Below the pieces are notes generated by a model that saw only the letters and a program-made list of their open reading frames with translations, did no database searches and was not told the DNA's origin. The translations under genes were made by a program, and so were the position numbers. A DNA stretch of 27,678 nucleotides. It comes from DASRZM01 sp035686365. GTDB taxonomy: Bacteria; Pseudomonadota; Gammaproteobacteria; Xanthomonadales; Xanthomonadaceae. Below, one piece after another: positions 1 to 7,502 of the stretch; the first letter of the stretch is position 1; each line of letters opens with the position of its first letter. The DNA lies in contig DASRZM010000090.1 in assembly GCA_035686365.1 (NCBI GenBank), positions 1 to 27,678 on the forward strand, given 5' to 3'.

Positions 1-148
1 CGCCGCAATCTCCCTCCCTTTCGCGCAGCGAAGGGGAGGGCCGGGGAGGGGTCGCGCGGCGCAGCCGCGCGCGGGGCCCGCCGCAATCTCCCTCCCTTTC
101 GCGCAGCGAAGGGGAGGGCCGGGGAGGGGTCGCGCGGCGCAGCCGCGC
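1..148. repeat. 78-bp tandem repeat with two hairpins per unit
   Basis: Two nearly identical copies start at 1 and 79 (period 78 bp). The second matches for about 70 bases and then diverges at 149-150. Each unit holds an imperfect hairpin (CCCTTTCGC, GCA loop, GCGAAGGG) and a perfect one, GCGCGGC-GCA-GCCGCGC, at 54-70 and 132-148. The array lies just downstream of rdgC. It may act as a 3' mRNA structure, but there is no T-tract on either strand, so a classical terminator is not supported. The left edge is cut by the window, so the array may be longer. Confidence 0.85.
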
Positions 149-170
149 GTGGGCGGCTCCGGGTGCAGTC

Positions 171-1076
171 TCAGGCGCGCCCGATCGACAACAGGGTCTC
201 CAGCCGCGCGAGCACTCGCGCCAGCTCCCCGCTCATCAGCGCGAAGGTGACATCGCGCTCGGCCCGCGCCGAATCGGGCTGCTCCTGGTCGAGCTGCTCG
301 GTGACCGCGTCCAGGAACCTGAGCTTGCGCACGACCAGATCCTCGCCGAGCACGAAGCTGATGCGCCCGGCGTACACCAGCGCCAGCCGGAACACCTGCT
401 TGCCGGCTTTCACGTGCTCGCGCAGTTCCTCGCCATGCAGGTCGTGGCGCTGCGCCTTGACCACCACGCGCGTGTCGGCCGGGTCGCGCAGCTCGCATTC
501 GTCGCCCAGTGCGAAGTCCTCGGGCAGCGGGTCGCCGGCCAGCCAGCCGGTCATCAGCGCGCGCGGGCTGGACTCGGGGTTGGCCGGCAGCGCAGGGAAC
601 GAGCCCAGCGCCTCGCGCAGCGCCGAAACGAAGTTTTCCGCGGCCTTGCGCGAGGCGGTGTCGATCAGCAGCCAGCCGGCCTTGCCGTCCAGGTACGCAT
701 CGAGCCGGGAAGGCTTCGAGAACGCGCGCGGCAGCAGGTCCGCCATCACCTCCTCGCGCACGCGCCGGCGCTCGCGTCCGCCGGGGCGCCGGCCCTGGCG
801 CTGCGCGATCGCATCGAGCTGCTCGGCCATGGCCTGGTTGACCACGGCGGCCGGGAGCAGCTTGTCGGCGCCGCCGAGCGAAACCAGCGTGGATGCGCCC
901 ACGCTCAGGCTCAGCGCCTCCTCTGCGCGGCCGAACGGGGACACGAAGCCGTGTGTGGAAAGCTCCAGCGGCCCGGGTGGGCGCAACGGCCGGCGGGCGA
1001 GGTGCGCATCGAGCGCGTCGACCGCGGGCATGGCCGAGGCGGGAAAGCGGAACAGCGTGAGATTGCGAAAGAACAT
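171..1076 (-). CDS. rdgC: Recombination-associated protein RdgC
   Basis: The 301-residue product matches the usual RdgC length of about 300. In the family, RdgC is a nucleoid-associated protein that forms a ring-shaped dimer on double-stranded DNA and restrains RecA-dependent recombination. The N-terminus MFFRNLTLFRF corresponds to the conserved family start, and THGFV at about residues 41-45 matches the family signature (THGFVPP in others). The frame stays open 19 codons upstream of this ATG, but that part is low-complexity and unlike any RdgC, so the ATG at 1076 was chosen. The gene is divergent from the DUF465 gene, with about 210 bp between them, and its 3' end runs into the hairpin repeat array. 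Identification rests on recognising the family. Confidence 0.93.
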   Translation of the reverse strand: MFFRNLTLFRFPASAMPAVDALDAHLARRPLRPPGPLELSTHGFVSPFGRAEEALSLSVGASTLVSLGGADKLLPAAVVNQAMAEQLDAIAQRQGRRPGGRERRRVREEVMADLLPRAFSKPSRLDAYLDGKAGWLLIDTASRKAAENFVSALREALGSFPALPANPESSPRALMTGWLAGDPLPEDFALGDECELRDPADTRVVVKAQRHDLHGEELREHVKAGKQVFRLALVYAGRISFVLGEDLVVRKLRFLDAVTEQLDQEQPDSARAERDVTFALMSGELARVLARLETLLSIGRA

Positions 1077-1289
1077 GTCGTGGCGTGCCGATGCGGGAAT
1101 GGGAAGTGGATGGGCGCCGGCACCGGCCCCCACAGGCGACTGCGGGAGCCGCCGTTGGCGACGAAGGACAGCGCGGGACCCGAACGGCGCGATGCAGCCG
1201 CACCCGCCGGTCAGGGCGTGGCCGGGCCGACCAGTTTACCCGTTCGCGACCCCGCACCGGGGCTCGCCGGTGGCGCTAAGCTAGTGCCG

Positions 1290-1496
1290 ATGGAGCACCG
1301 CGATCCGGCCGAGATCGCCAGGCAGCTGGCAATGTTGAAGCTCGAGCACCGCGAGCTCGACGCCGCCATCGATCGTCTCGGCGGCGATCCGGAGTTCGAC
1401 GAGGTGCTGGTGAAGCGCATGAAGAAGCGCAAGCTGCGGCTCCGCGACATGATCGCCCGGCTCGAGAGCGAGCTCATTCCCGACCTGGACGCGTAA
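1290..1496 (+). CDS. DUF465/YdcH-like small coiled-coil protein
   Basis: This 68-residue protein has the pattern of the DUF465 (YdcH) family: short, highly charged and helical, with the typical VKRMKKRKLRLRD segment at about residues 44-56. The function of the family is unknown to me. It is the 3' end of a much longer open frame that runs antisense to rdgC, and only the part from the ATG at 1290 looks like a real protein. A GTG two codons upstream (1284) is an alternative start, and no strong ribosome binding site separates the two. It converges on plsB with a 20-bp gap. Confidence 0.8.
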   Translation: MEHRDPAEIARQLAMLKLEHRELDAAIDRLGGDPEFDEVLVKRMKKRKLRLRDMIARLESELIPDLDA

Positions 1497-1516
1497 GCCG
1501 GCCGCAGGCCGCGGAC

Positions 1517-4030
1517 TCAGGCGGCCGCCTTGTCCGGTCGCTGGGCGATCGCCGTTTCGGGCGACATCTTCAGGATCGAGTGGCGCACCTCGCGGCCGAG
1601 GATGACGCGGGCGTCGCGCGACCAGCCTTCGAGCCGGTGGTCGAAATCGAGCTTGCCGTGGGCGTCGGTCCACACGATCCTGAGCTCGCGCAGCTTGCCG
1701 ATGAAGCCGCGCAGCAGCGCCCGGTCGTAGAACTCCGGTGCGCTGGGCGTGTACAGCAGCGCCAGTCGCTGGGCGGTGAGCCGGCACAGGTGTTCGAGCT
1801 CGCCGGTGCCGATCGTGCCGGGGCCGTTCTTGACCAGGATCGCGATGGCGATGTAGTAGCGCTCGAATGCCGGCAGCAGCGTGTGCGCGATCACGCGCAG
1901 CTGGAACACCTCGTCGGTCTGGCCGCGCCCGCGCGAGACCATCCCCGAGGCGGCGTCGAATTCCAGCAGGCCCAGCTCGCACATCGCCGCGATGGTCTCG
2001 TGCAGGCGCTCGGCGAACTGCTCGTCGCTCCAGGGCAGGAACAGTTCGGCCTTGATGAACGGATACAGCAGCCGGCCCAGCCGGACGATGCCGGCGCGGC
2101 TCATGCGCCGCGCGTTCTGGAAGCAGCAGGCGACCCAGGCCGCGGCCGCGAACAGGTGCAGCAGGTTGTTCCGGTAGTAGCGCTGCAGCACCGCGGTCTC
2201 GTCTTCGTAGCCGAGCACGTCGCCCAGCGCGTGCGGAATCCTGCGCAGCACCTGCATCTTCTCGCCGTAGGCTACGATCTGGGCCGGCGTCAACGTGGTC
2301 ACGGTCACCCGCTGCGAGTACGGGACCGCGGCGAGCAGCCGCTGCAGCAGCCTGAGCGCCAGGAGCAGGTCGCTCTCGGCCATGGCGTGGCGCGGCGTGG
2401 ACAGCAGCGCCAGTGCCAGCAGCGCGATCGGGTTGACGTCGGCGGCGCTGTTGATCCGGGTCATGATGCCCTCGGCCAGGTCCTCCACCAGCGGGTTGAG
2501 CCACTCGGGCCTGGAGTCGATGCCGGTGCGCTCGCGCCAGTCCGGCACGTGCCGGGCCAGCATCGAGTCCAGGAACACCGGCTCGCCGAAGTTCAGCGCG
2601 ACCTTGCCGTAGCGGTGCCGCAGCACACCGAATGCGCGCAGCAGCCCCAGCAGCGTTTCCTTCCGTTTGGGCTTGCCCGAGAGCTCGGCCAGATAACTGC
2701 GGCCCTCCATCAGCTTCTCGTAGCCGATGTAGACCGGCACGAACACCACCGGCCGCCGCGGCTGGCGCAGGAAGGCGCGCACCGTCATCGCCAGCATCCC
2801 GCCCTTGGGCGGCGTCAGGCGGCCCGTGCGGGAGCGTCCGCCCTCGATGAAATACTCCAGCGAAACCCCGCGCCCGACCAGCATGGCCACGTACTCGCTG
2901 AACACCGCCGAGTACAGCGGGTTGGCGCCGAAGCTGCGACGCAGGAAGAAGGCGCCGCCGCGGCGCAGGACCGGCCCCAGCACCGGCAGGTTCAGGTTGA
3001 CGCCGGCGGCGATGTGCGGCGGCACGATGCTGTTCTGGTAGAGCTGGTAGCTCAGCAGCAGGTAGTCGATGTGACTGCGGTGGCAGGGCACGTAGACCAG
3101 CTCGTGGCCGGGCGCGACCTCGCGCAGGGTGTCGAAGTGGTGCACCTGGATGCCGTCGTAAAGCTTGTTCCAGAACGGGGTCAGCGCAAAGGAAGCCGAA
3201 CGCACCAGCGGGTGCGAGTAATCCGCGGCGATTTCCATGGCGTAGCGTCGCGCCTTGGCGCGCGCCAGTTCGATCGCGATGCCTTCGCGGCGCGCCTGGT
3301 CGGCTATCGCCTGCTGTACGGGTTCCGAATCCAGCAGGCCGTCGATCAGCGTGCGCCGGTGCGAGAGGTCCGGCCCGATGACCGTGGAGCGGATCCGGCG
3401 GAAGTGCGCGCGCAGGACGCGCGCGATCTTGCGCACCGCGTGTGCGGGCGGCAACTCGTCCGCCAGCGCGCGTCGCAGCGACACTGGCGCGGAAAACTTC
3501 ACGATGGTGTGGCGACCGTTGAGCACGATCGCCAGAAACCGCCGGAAGCGGCCGACCACGGCCCAGTTTTCGGAAAACAGCACGCGGAACCAGCCGCGGT
3601 CGCGGTCGGGCGCGCGCCCCACGAAGATCGACACCGGCACCAGCTGCACGTCGAGCGCCGGGTCGGCGGCGACCGCCTCCACCAGCCGCGCCAGGCTGTC
3701 GGAGTGCGTCATCGAGCGCGGCCGCGAGAACGCGAAACCCTGGCGCCGGGAGAGCGCCAGCATCGAGCGCGGCCGGCCCAGCAGGTCGCCGCCGGCCATC
3801 GGCTGCAGCGGCGGCGGCAGTCCGGCTTCGCGGCAGGCCTGCTCCAGGATCAGCGCGTTGGACGCGCCGTAGCGCTCGATCACGTAGCACACAGGCAGCC
3901 CGGGCAGCAGCTGCGCGGCCGGATCGGCGGGGTCACGGCGGATCGCGATCCACGGTTCGATCAGGCGGCCGAGCAGCCGCCACCCCACGGAGCGGCGGCG
4001 TCCCGGCGAATCGGGCGCTTCGGCGTTCAT
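1517..4030 (-). CDS. plsB: Glycerol-3-phosphate 1-O-acyltransferase
   Basis: PlsB makes 1-acyl-glycerol-3-phosphate from glycerol-3-phosphate and acyl-ACP or acyl-CoA. This is the first committed step of phospholipid synthesis, at the inner membrane. The 837-residue length fits the family. The four acyltransferase blocks are all visible: HRSHID (the H-x4-D catalytic pair, H317 and D322), GGAFFLRRSF near 358-367, EGGRSRTGRL near 395, and VPVYIGYEKL near 430. The long N- and C-terminal extensions are typical of PlsB rather than PlsC. The gene lies downstream of the lipoprotein gene on the same strand, separated by 64 bp that contain a strong GC hairpin, so the two may or may not be cotranscribed. 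The ribosome binding site before the chosen ATG is weak. A long open frame on the opposite strand is a shadow. Confidence 0.97.
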   Translation of the reverse strand: MNAEAPDSPGRRRSVGWRLLGRLIEPWIAIRRDPADPAAQLLPGLPVCYVIERYGASNALILEQACREAGLPPPLQPMAGGDLLGRPRSMLALSRRQGFAFSRPRSMTHSDSLARLVEAVAADPALDVQLVPVSIFVGRAPDRDRGWFRVLFSENWAVVGRFRRFLAIVLNGRHTIVKFSAPVSLRRALADELPPAHAVRKIARVLRAHFRRIRSTVIGPDLSHRRTLIDGLLDSEPVQQAIADQARREGIAIELARAKARRYAMEIAADYSHPLVRSASFALTPFWNKLYDGIQVHHFDTLREVAPGHELVYVPCHRSHIDYLLLSYQLYQNSIVPPHIAAGVNLNLPVLGPVLRRGGAFFLRRSFGANPLYSAVFSEYVAMLVGRGVSLEYFIEGGRSRTGRLTPPKGGMLAMTVRAFLRQPRRPVVFVPVYIGYEKLMEGRSYLAELSGKPKRKETLLGLLRAFGVLRHRYGKVALNFGEPVFLDSMLARHVPDWRERTGIDSRPEWLNPLVEDLAEGIMTRINSAADVNPIALLALALLSTPRHAMAESDLLLALRLLQRLLAAVPYSQRVTVTTLTPAQIVAYGEKMQVLRRIPHALGDVLGYEDETAVLQRYYRNNLLHLFAAAAWVACCFQNARRMSRAGIVRLGRLLYPFIKAELFLPWSDEQFAERLHETIAAMCELGLLEFDAASGMVSRGRGQTDEVFQLRVIAHTLLPAFERYYIAIAILVKNGPGTIGTGELEHLCRLTAQRLALLYTPSAPEFYDRALLRGFIGKLRELRIVWTDAHGKLDFDHRLEGWSRDARVILGREVRHSILKMSPETAIAQRPDKAAA

Positions 4031-4047
4031 CTCGATACGGCGGTCCA

Positions 4048-4068
4048 GGGGCCCGGCAACCGGGCCCC
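4048..4068. other. Perfect GC-rich hairpin between lipoprotein gene and plsB
   Basis: A 9-bp perfect stem (GGGGCCCGG / CCGGGCCCC) closes on a CAA loop. It lies 26 bp after the lipoprotein stop and 17 bp before the plsB start. No T-run follows on the minus strand, so it is not a standard intrinsic terminator. It could stabilise the upstream message or modulate read-through into plsB; that role is inference. Confidence 0.55.
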
Positions 4069-4094
4069 GCGGCCCCGGCGGGGCGGACTCGTGC

Positions 4095-5018
4095 TCAGCC
4101 CGGCGCCGGCTCGGCTACGGCGTCCTCGTCGGCATCGCCGCCGGCCTCGGAGTCGAGTTCGGCCTGGATCTGCTCGATCGTCTGCTTGCCGTACCAGCGA
4201 TCGTCGATGCGCACCATCTCGGACTGGAACGACAGCGGCTTGTCGAACAGCGAATAGGTCACCGCGACCATCGCCGCATCGCCGTCCTGCGAGACGATCT
4301 GCGGATCCACGCTGGTCAGGGTCCGGTCCAGGTCGAAGTCGTACACGCGCAGCACGTCCTTGAGTCCGCCCACGACGATGCCGAGCTTGGCCAGCAGCTG
4401 CTCGAACTCCAGCGCCTCGACCTGTTCGAGCGTCTGCAGTTCCACCGCGCGTGCGGTGGTCACGATGTGCGCGATCGCCTGCCTGGCGCGCTCGCGGTCG
4501 GACAGGTTCACGCCCGAGAGCCAGCCTGCGAAGCCGTTGACCACGTCGGTGGCGTGGCTGCGCTGTTCGGCGCTCAGGTCCGGATTCTGCTGGATCTGCT
4601 GCATGGCGAAGCCCTGCGCCATGCCGATCATCAGCGGCATCTGCTGGGCCATCTCGGCGTCGAACTGGGCCAGCTGCGGCTCGAGCTCGGCGTACAAGGC
4701 CTGCTCGGCGTCCGGTGCGGTGAGCTTGGCCATCATCTCGGCAAACTCGGCGCGTTCCTCCTGGCTGGGCGGCTCGTTCTTGACCTGGTCGCGCCAGCGC
4801 TGCTGCATGGTCGCGTACTGCGCCGGCGGGACGGCGAGCTTGACGACGGTGACCAGGTCGTTGCGCTCCAGGTGCTTGGCCGAAGTCTTGATGACGTCGG
4901 TCGGCGAATCGGCCGCGGCGATCGCGGCATCGGCCGCCTCGCCAGGCTCGTCCTTCTGGCATGCCACCAGGGCAAACGCGAACAGGCTGGCCAGGACCAG
5001 CGGGATGGGACGCGACAT
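4095..5018 (-). CDS. Predicted lipoprotein of unknown function
   Basis: The 307-residue protein begins with a clear lipoprotein signal: a short basic start, a hydrophobic core, and the lipobox LVAC with Cys20 as the lipidation site. The residue after it is Q, not D, so outer-membrane sorting is more likely than inner-membrane retention. The mature part is rich in Gln, Glu and Ala, probably mostly helical, and has no motif I recognise. The ATG at 5018 is preceded by GGAG at a good distance, which fixes the start; an 86-codon upstream extension of the frame looks non-coding and crosses an AT-rich promoter region. It is followed by plsB on the same strand after 64 bp. No function can be assigned. 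Confidence 0.82.
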   Translation of the reverse strand: MSRPIPLVLASLFAFALVACQKDEPGEAADAAIAAADSPTDVIKTSAKHLERNDLVTVVKLAVPPAQYATMQQRWRDQVKNEPPSQEERAEFAEMMAKLTAPDAEQALYAELEPQLAQFDAEMAQQMPLMIGMAQGFAMQQIQQNPDLSAEQRSHATDVVNGFAGWLSGVNLSDRERARQAIAHIVTTARAVELQTLEQVEALEFEQLLAKLGIVVGGLKDVLRVYDFDLDRTLTSVDPQIVSQDGDAAMVAVTYSLFDKPLSFQSEMVRIDDRWYGKQTIEQIQAELDSEAGGDADEDAVAEPAPG

Positions 5019-5254
5019 GGGGAGACTCCGCGAAGGTGGATCGCCACTGTAGGGAATGCGGCGGTCCGGTCGCAACCGCGACTTGCGGCACAGGGACGGC
5101 GCCCGGGTTCCTGCGCGCCGGGCGGGTGCGGCCGGCCGGCCGACCCTGGCCGCGGGCGCCCGGGGTTCCGGAATCGGCCTGCGCCGCGCAGCAAGCCAAC
5201 CCGACAAGTAAAAAACGAATAGAAACAATATGATATCTGCAGTAAACTCAGGTA

Positions 5255-5283
5255 TTGCATTAGAAACAGGCTGCAAGTATATT
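5255..5283 (+). promoter_or_regulatory. Sigma70-type promoter for the small RNA
   Basis: TTGCAT at 5255-5260 and TATATT at 5278-5283 are separated by exactly 17 bp. They sit in an AT-rich island (about 5205-5285) that stands out against the GC-rich surroundings. The predicted start is near 5290. The next plus-strand signal is the terminator at 5370-5396, and there is no coding frame between, so the promoter most likely drives a short non-coding RNA. The island may also hold a divergent promoter for the lipoprotein gene (a weak TTTACT-17-TCTATT on the minus strand). Confidence 0.65.
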
Positions 5284-5289
5284 CGGTGA

Positions 5290-5396
5290 CAGCCACAGGG
5301 ACGTGGCGATTACCCCAAGCCTTGCAGCCCACAACCAGAACGATGCCGGCCCACGGCCGGCCCCCATTGAAGGAGGCCTCGCGCCTCCTTTTTTTT
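5290..5396 (+). ncRNA. Candidate small RNA, about 107 nt
   Basis: The stretch from the predicted start to the T-run folds into three simple hairpins: GCCAC/GTGGC at 5292-5307, a perfect 7-bp stem GCCGGCC-CAC-GGCCGGC at 5345-5361, and the terminator at 5370-5390. The linkers are probably unpaired and contain C-rich stretches (TTACCCCAAG near 5310-5318, CCCCC at 5361-5365) that could pair with GGAGG-type ribosome binding sites. This general design is known from trans-acting sRNAs of Xanthomonadaceae such as sX13, but I cannot say that this is a homologue, and its neighbours differ from what I recall for sX13. It lies between the divergent lipoprotein gene and the convergent pyrF gene. Start, end and function are inferred from signals only. 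Confidence 0.6.
5370..5396 (+). terminator. Strong intrinsic terminator of the small RNA
   Basis: An 8-bp perfect stem AAGGAGGC / GCCTCCTT with a five-base loop is followed directly by a run of eight T (5389-5396, the last two stem bases included). It works on the plus strand only, because the minus strand has no T-run after the stem. It stops transcription heading into the 3' end of pyrF. Confidence 0.9.
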
Positions 5397-5444
5397 CCGG
5401 CTGGCCGCAACCGCGGACGCCGGCGGGGCGGCCGGGACACGGCA

Positions 5445-6155
5445 TTACATCGCCGCGGCGACCTGCGACTGGATCGCCTCGGCGGCCGCGCGCGGGTCCG
5501 GGGCCTGCGCGATCGGCCGGCCCACGACGATGTAGTCGGCGCCGTGCGCGAACGCGGCGGCGACATCGACCGTACGCTTCTGGTCGCCGGCGGCATCGCC
5601 TGCCGGGCGCACGCCGGGGCACACGATCAGGACGCCGGGGCCCAGCGCGGCGCGGATCGCCCGGGCCTCGTGGCCGGAGGCGACCACACCGTCGATGCCG
5701 CACTGCGCGGCCATGCGCGCGCGCGCCAGCACCAGGTCCCGGGTGCTCGCCGCGATGCCCTCGTCACGCAGCTCGGCGTCGTCGATCGAGGTCAGCACGG
5801 TCACGCCCAGCAGCCGCAGCGCGCCCTTGGCCGCGACCGCCGCGCGCAGCATCTGCGGGTGCTGGGCGTGCACCGTGCACAGGCTGACCGGGCGTCGCGA
5901 CAGCTCCTGCACGGCGGCGGCGACCGTGGCCGGGATGTCCAGGAACTTCAGGTCCACGAAGATGCGCTTGCCGCGCTGCGCCAGCGCATCGATCACCTCG
6001 TGCAGTGCGCCGGCGGCCATCAGCTCCATTCCGACCTTGTAGAAGGCCACCGCATCGCCGAGCCGGTCCACGCGCGCCAGCGCCTGCGCGGCCGTGGGCA
6101 GGTCCAGCGCGTGGATCAGCCGTTCGCGGACCGGGATCCGGGTCACCGGCGTCAT
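5445..6155 (-). CDS. pyrF: Orotidine 5'-phosphate decarboxylase
   Basis: PyrF decarboxylates OMP to UMP, the last step of de novo pyrimidine synthesis, in the cytoplasm. The 236-residue length is normal. The active-site residues of the family are visible: D18 (ALDLP), K40 (FYKVG), and the D68-x-K70-x-x-D73 core in DLKFLDIPATV. The phosphate-binding VGRPI segment lies near the C-terminus. The start ATG overlaps the stop of the upstream phosphatase gene (TCAT at 6152-6155, read ATGA on the minus strand), which both fixes the start and suggests translational coupling. It converges on the small RNA, whose terminator lies about 50 bp beyond the pyrF stop. Confidence 0.97.
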   Translation of the reverse strand: MTPVTRIPVRERLIHALDLPTAAQALARVDRLGDAVAFYKVGMELMAAGALHEVIDALAQRGKRIFVDLKFLDIPATVAAAVQELSRRPVSLCTVHAQHPQMLRAAVAAKGALRLLGVTVLTSIDDAELRDEGIAASTRDLVLARARMAAQCGIDGVVASGHEARAIRAALGPGVLIVCPGVRPAGDAAGDQKRTVDVAAAFAHGADYIVVGRPIAQAPDPRAAAEAIQSQVAAAM

Positions 6156-7018
6156 CGGGACTGCAGCGCCTGGCGCTTGCAGGTGGCAGGGTCGGAGTCG
6201 GCGTGCGCGCAACCGCTCAGCACCGCGCCCTCCCAGGATCCGTAACCGGGATTGGGCAGCATGAACCAGCGCTCGCCCCACCAGTGCGCGTAGGGCGCCA
6301 CCAGGCGGGCGCGTTCGGTCACGGTGCCACCGACGCCGTCGAGGAAATCGCCCAGGTTGTCGCCCAGCAGCGCGACCACCCGGTAGCGCTGCCCGACCCA
6401 GCGCCTGCGCGTGCCCTTCTCGCGTTCGGGCGCCCGGGTGTCGCCCTGCAGCAGCACCACCGCTCCGGCGTCCGGCGGCAGCGGGAACCCGACCGCACGC
6501 AGGTTGTCGATGGTGGCTTCGGCACCGTCCACGGACCGGTTGCTCAGGTAGATCAGCGTCACGCCCTTGGCCTGCGCGCACTCGGCAAAGGCCAGCGCGC
6601 CCGGAATCGGGCGCGCGCTGCGCTCATCCACCCACACCGACCAGGTCTCCCGCGAGAACGCGGTGCCGGTCTGGATCATCCACGCCTGGTAGGCGGAGTT
6701 GTCCAGCAGCGTCTCGTCGATGTCGGCGATCGCAGCCGGCGGCAGCGACTCGAAGCCGGCAGCGCGCTCGCTTTCGGCCACGGCCGAGGCCGATGGGTCC
6801 TGCAAGGCCGCGTCGAGGGCCTCGCAGGCCTGACGGAAGGTCTGCAGCGCGGTGGCCGCGTATTCGGCGCTGGACTGCATCCACAGCGTGGCGTTGAGGT
6901 TGTCGTGCGCCGTCGCAGCGGCCGGCAGCGGTTGCGGCGCCTGGGCGCGTTCGGGCGCCGCCACGCAACCGGTCAGCAGCACCGCGACCAGCAGCGAGCC
7001 CGCTCGGATCGTCTTCAT
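6152..7018 (-). CDS. HAD-family acid phosphatase lipoprotein (class C, e(P4)-like)
   Basis: This 288-residue protein carries a lipoprotein signal with lipobox LTGC and Cys18 as the anchor. The first HAD motif is DIDETLLDN, with the catalytic pair D99 and D101. A second motif, YLSNR near residue 156, and GDNLGDF near residue 236 (metal-binding acidic motif) complete the phosphatase site. The family dephosphorylates nucleotides and other phosphomonoesters at the cell surface or in the periplasm; e(P4) of Haemophilus is a 5'-nucleotidase. The stop overlaps the pyrF start by four bases, so a nucleotide-scavenging phosphatase is coupled to UMP synthesis. That functional link is inference, but it is consistent with pyrimidine salvage. 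Confidence 0.9.
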   Translation of the reverse strand: MKTIRAGSLLVAVLLTGCVAAPERAQAPQPLPAAATAHDNLNATLWMQSSAEYAATALQTFRQACEALDAALQDPSASAVAESERAAGFESLPPAAIADIDETLLDNSAYQAWMIQTGTAFSRETWSVWVDERSARPIPGALAFAECAQAKGVTLIYLSNRSVDGAEATIDNLRAVGFPLPPDAGAVVLLQGDTRAPEREKGTRRRWVGQRYRVVALLGDNLGDFLDGVGGTVTERARLVAPYAHWWGERWFMLPNPGYGSWEGAVLSGCAHADSDPATCKRQALQSR

Positions 7019-7256
7019 TGCCGGAAATCCCTCGTTCGTGTCCGCGCAAGTCTAAGCGCAGCCGGGGACCCTGGACGAACGGGATCGGTCCACAGTATTG
7101 CGCGATCCCGGTCGAGGGATAGGAAATCCAACGCCCTGTTCATGCGCAGCATACGCGGTCCTTCAGCCTGGGCAACGGCTGAGCGCGGCTCAATGGCAGG
7201 CCAAATCTGGCTCGCCACGGGCGATTGATTGGGCCGGTCGAGGCCCGCAGCGCGGT

Positions 7257-7376
7257 GTGCTGGCGCGCATCGTCAGCTGCTCGCGCGAGATGGCCGGCCC
7301 CGTGCTCAAGCAGCTCGAAATCGACGGCAAGCTCGAGGCCCGCGGCAAGACCATCGTCATCTTCAGCGACCGCTGA
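7257..7376 (+). pseudogene. 3' fragment of a crp/clp-like regulator gene
   Basis: The last 39 codons of a plus-strand frame encode VLARIVSCSREM..., then VLKQLEIDGK and ARGKTIVI up to a stop. This matches the C-terminal helix-turn-helix of Crp (E. coli: IVGCSRETVGRILKMLE, then AHGKTIVVYGTR) and of Xanthomonas Clp. The recognition-helix Ser-Arg-Glu is kept, but the next conserved Arg of the GRxLK segment is Pro here, which fits decay. Nothing upstream resembles the cAMP-binding domain: the frame there is low-complexity and no intact start is seen. It is therefore a stranded gene end, not a working regulator. The rest of 7019-7250 shows nothing recognisable beyond a possible promoter area for the divergent phosphatase gene. 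Confidence 0.7.
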
Positions 7377-7396
7377 GGGTCGCGCGCCCCTGATAG

Positions 7397-7430
7397 CCCC
7401 TCTCCCTCCGGGAGAGGGGTTGGGAGAGGG
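7397..7430. repeat. Interspersed CT/GA hairpin repeat
   Basis: CCCCTCTCCC-TCC-GGGAGAGGGG (7397-7419) is a perfect 10-bp stem, followed by TTGGGAGAGGG. This purine/pyrimidine hairpin style is common between genes in Xanthomonadaceae. It recalls the CCCTCCC...GGGAGGG part of the array at 1-148, but it is not the same sequence. It lies between the crp-like fragment and the terminator of the large secreted-protein gene. Confidence 0.7.
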
Positions 7431-7456
7431 TCCGAAATGAGCGGCCGCGGACTGCA

Positions 7457-7488
7457 AAAGACCGGCGTCGACTTCAGCGACGCCGGTC
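7457..7488 (-). terminator. Intrinsic terminator of the large secreted-protein gene
   Basis: A perfect 11-bp stem (GACCGGCGTCG / CGACGCCGGTC, 7460-7488) with a seven-base loop is followed on the minus strand by TTTT. It begins 14 bp after the stop at 7503. The T-run is short but the stem is very strong. It marks the end of a monocistronic minus-strand transcript. Confidence 0.8.
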
Positions 7489-7502
7489 CACTTCCTTTCC
7501 TG

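Noticed and set aside
1..148. Tandem hairpin array considered as an intrinsic terminator for rdgC
   Set aside because: The stems are strong but there is no T-tract on the minus strand, and the tandem structure fits an interspersed repeat better.
1497..1516. GC-rich sequence between the convergent DUF465 and plsB genes considered as a terminator
   Set aside because: No stable symmetrical stem followed by a T-run could be drawn on either strand.
1580..4363. 927-codon open frame on the plus strand opposite plsB
   Set aside because: It is antisense to an unmistakable plsB, its product is Arg/Gln/His/Ala-rich low-complexity sequence, and no family motif is present. High GC keeps such mirror frames open.
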